This document shows, piece by piece, positions 63,517 to 64,000 of a DNA stretch of 64,000 nt. Location: the NCBI GenBank assembly GCA_902543535.1, contig CACBYG010000001.1:1-64000 (forward strand), in the 5' to 3' direction. The translations under genes and the position numbers were made by a program. The stretch's first letter is position 1, and the number at the start of each line of letters is the position of its first letter. Source of the stretch: an uncultured Pelagibacteraceae bacterium (GTDB taxonomy: Bacteria > Pseudomonadota > Alphaproteobacteria > Pelagibacterales > Pelagibacteraceae). The notes under the pieces are model-generated. The model saw nothing but the letters and a program-made list of their open reading frames with translations, had not been told where the DNA came from and searched no databases.

Positions 63517-64000
63517 TAAATTTGACTAAGTAAATTCTTTGTCTCCATTTCATACAGTTTAAACAAAGTTTCTGCATCAGATAATTCTATTTCTTGAAAT
63601 TTAACTTTTGAACCTGGTGCTAATTGTACTAAGCGATCATAATCAACGCTAACTACAACACCTATTTTTGGATAACCGCCTACTGTGCCATGATCTGACA
63701 GCATAATTATTGGATTACCATCAGCTGGAACTTGGATGACACCCTTGACCAAACCCTCAGACTTAATATTTGTATTTATAATATTTTCAATTTTTGGCCC
63801 CTCAAGTCTCATCCCCATCCTGTCAGATAATTTTGAAACAACAAATTCTTTCTCAAAAAATATTTTTTTTCCCTCGTCTGAAAAATAATCAAAATTAGTT
63901 CCTTTAATTACTCTTATGTTTTCAATTTTACTGTTTATATAATTTACTTTTTTAAGTGTTTTATCGGAATTAATTTTTAATAGATTAATCTTTTGACCAC
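63516..64000 (-). CDS. pxpC: 5-oxoprolinase-type PxpC / biotin-dependent carboxyltransferase family, 5' end beyond window
   Basis: The frame is open from the window edge (KGTNFDYFSDEGKKIFFEKEF) through SDRMGMRLEGPKIENI, EGLVKGVIQVPADGNPIIMLSDHGTVGGYPKIGVV to a stop at 63516; an internal ATG at 63818 is not the start. This matches the C-terminal part of PxpC/KipA (urea amidolyase-related) proteins, the partner of PxpB in ATP-dependent cleavage of 5-oxoproline. At least 161 residues visible. Subunits A and B are expected to the right of the window. Confidence 0.88.
   Translation of the reverse strand, partial: GQKINLLKINSDKTLKKVNYINSKIENIRVIKGTNFDYFSDEGKKIFFEKEFVVSKLSDRMGMRLEGPKIENIINTNIKSEGLVKGVIQVPADGNPIIMLSDHGTVGGYPKIGVVVSVDYDRLVQLAPGSKVKFQEIELSDAETLFKLYEMETKNLLSQI

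Noticed and set aside
63516-63818. Complete 100-residue protein ending at 63516
   Set aside because: The frame stays open to the window end with PxpC-like sequence, so this is only the 3' part of a longer gene.

Overview
The window looks like a chromosome segment from a streamlined marine alphaproteobacterium of the SAR11 / Pelagibacter group. The evidence is very low G+C, strong AGA/AAA codon preference, gene spacing near zero with many 1-50 bp overlaps, no non-coding gap above 200 bp, and a gene set typical of that group (DddK-type DMSP lyase, tandem glycine riboswitch on gcvT, NDUFA12, HdaA-like protein, DMT permeases, TRAP transporter). The taxonomic call is inference from protein resemblance; no rRNA or tRNA gene was seen. 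No insertion sequence, prophage or CRISPR array was seen.

Layout. 1-6.2 kb: 3' part of RNase E, thiG/thiS, aroQ-accB-accC, DUF2155 and NDUFA12 genes, and a free-standing protein matching only the C-terminal end of B12-dependent ribonucleotide reductase. 6.3-13.2 kb: aspS, HdaA-like, DUF2066, purM-purN, ndk, pepA. 13.3-20.8 kb: lptF-lptG-lptD, a SurA-like isomerase, pdxA and rsmA (LPS export and outer-membrane assembly). 20.8-23.4 kb: gmk, acpP, fabG, fabD. 23.5-30.4 kb: rpsF-rpsR-rplI, dnaB, an MMPL exporter, cvpA, purF. 30.5-39.2 kb: a thiol region with gshA-gshB, two permeases, then egtB, a PhyH-type dioxygenase, a SAM methyltransferase and egtD. 39.2-45.3 kb: DddK, a DctQ-DctM-DctP TRAP transporter, an aldehyde dehydrogenase, an epoxide hydrolase. 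45.4-53.1 kb: a small phage-antirepressor-like protein, a glycine amidinotransferase homologue, a permease, an IscU-like protein, an HPP protein, NAD-formate dehydrogenase, msrA-selO and a DAO-family oxidase. 53.1-58.1 kb: TspO, an SDR, a DUF3833 lipoprotein, a CFA-synthase-like methyltransferase, DUF1365 and a FAD amine-oxidase-like protein, a set known elsewhere for membrane-lipid modification. 58.1-62.6 kb: gcvT-gcvH-gcvP behind a tandem glycine riboswitch. 62.6-64 kb: a permease and the 3' part of a PxpC-like gene.

How it fits together. Housekeeping DNA (1-30 kb) is followed by accessory metabolism centred on sulfur, one-carbon and redox chemistry: glutathione, probable ergothioneine, DMSP cleavage, glycine cleavage, formate oxidation, methionine sulfoxide repair. 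The best candidate for an undescribed system is the egtB-PhyH-methyltransferase-egtD run (35.0-39.2 kb). Two extra enzymes sit inside an ergothioneine gene pair, are joined to egtD by ATGA stop-start overlaps, and the dioxygenase gene differs clearly from its surroundings in base composition. The TRAP operon is a second composition island.
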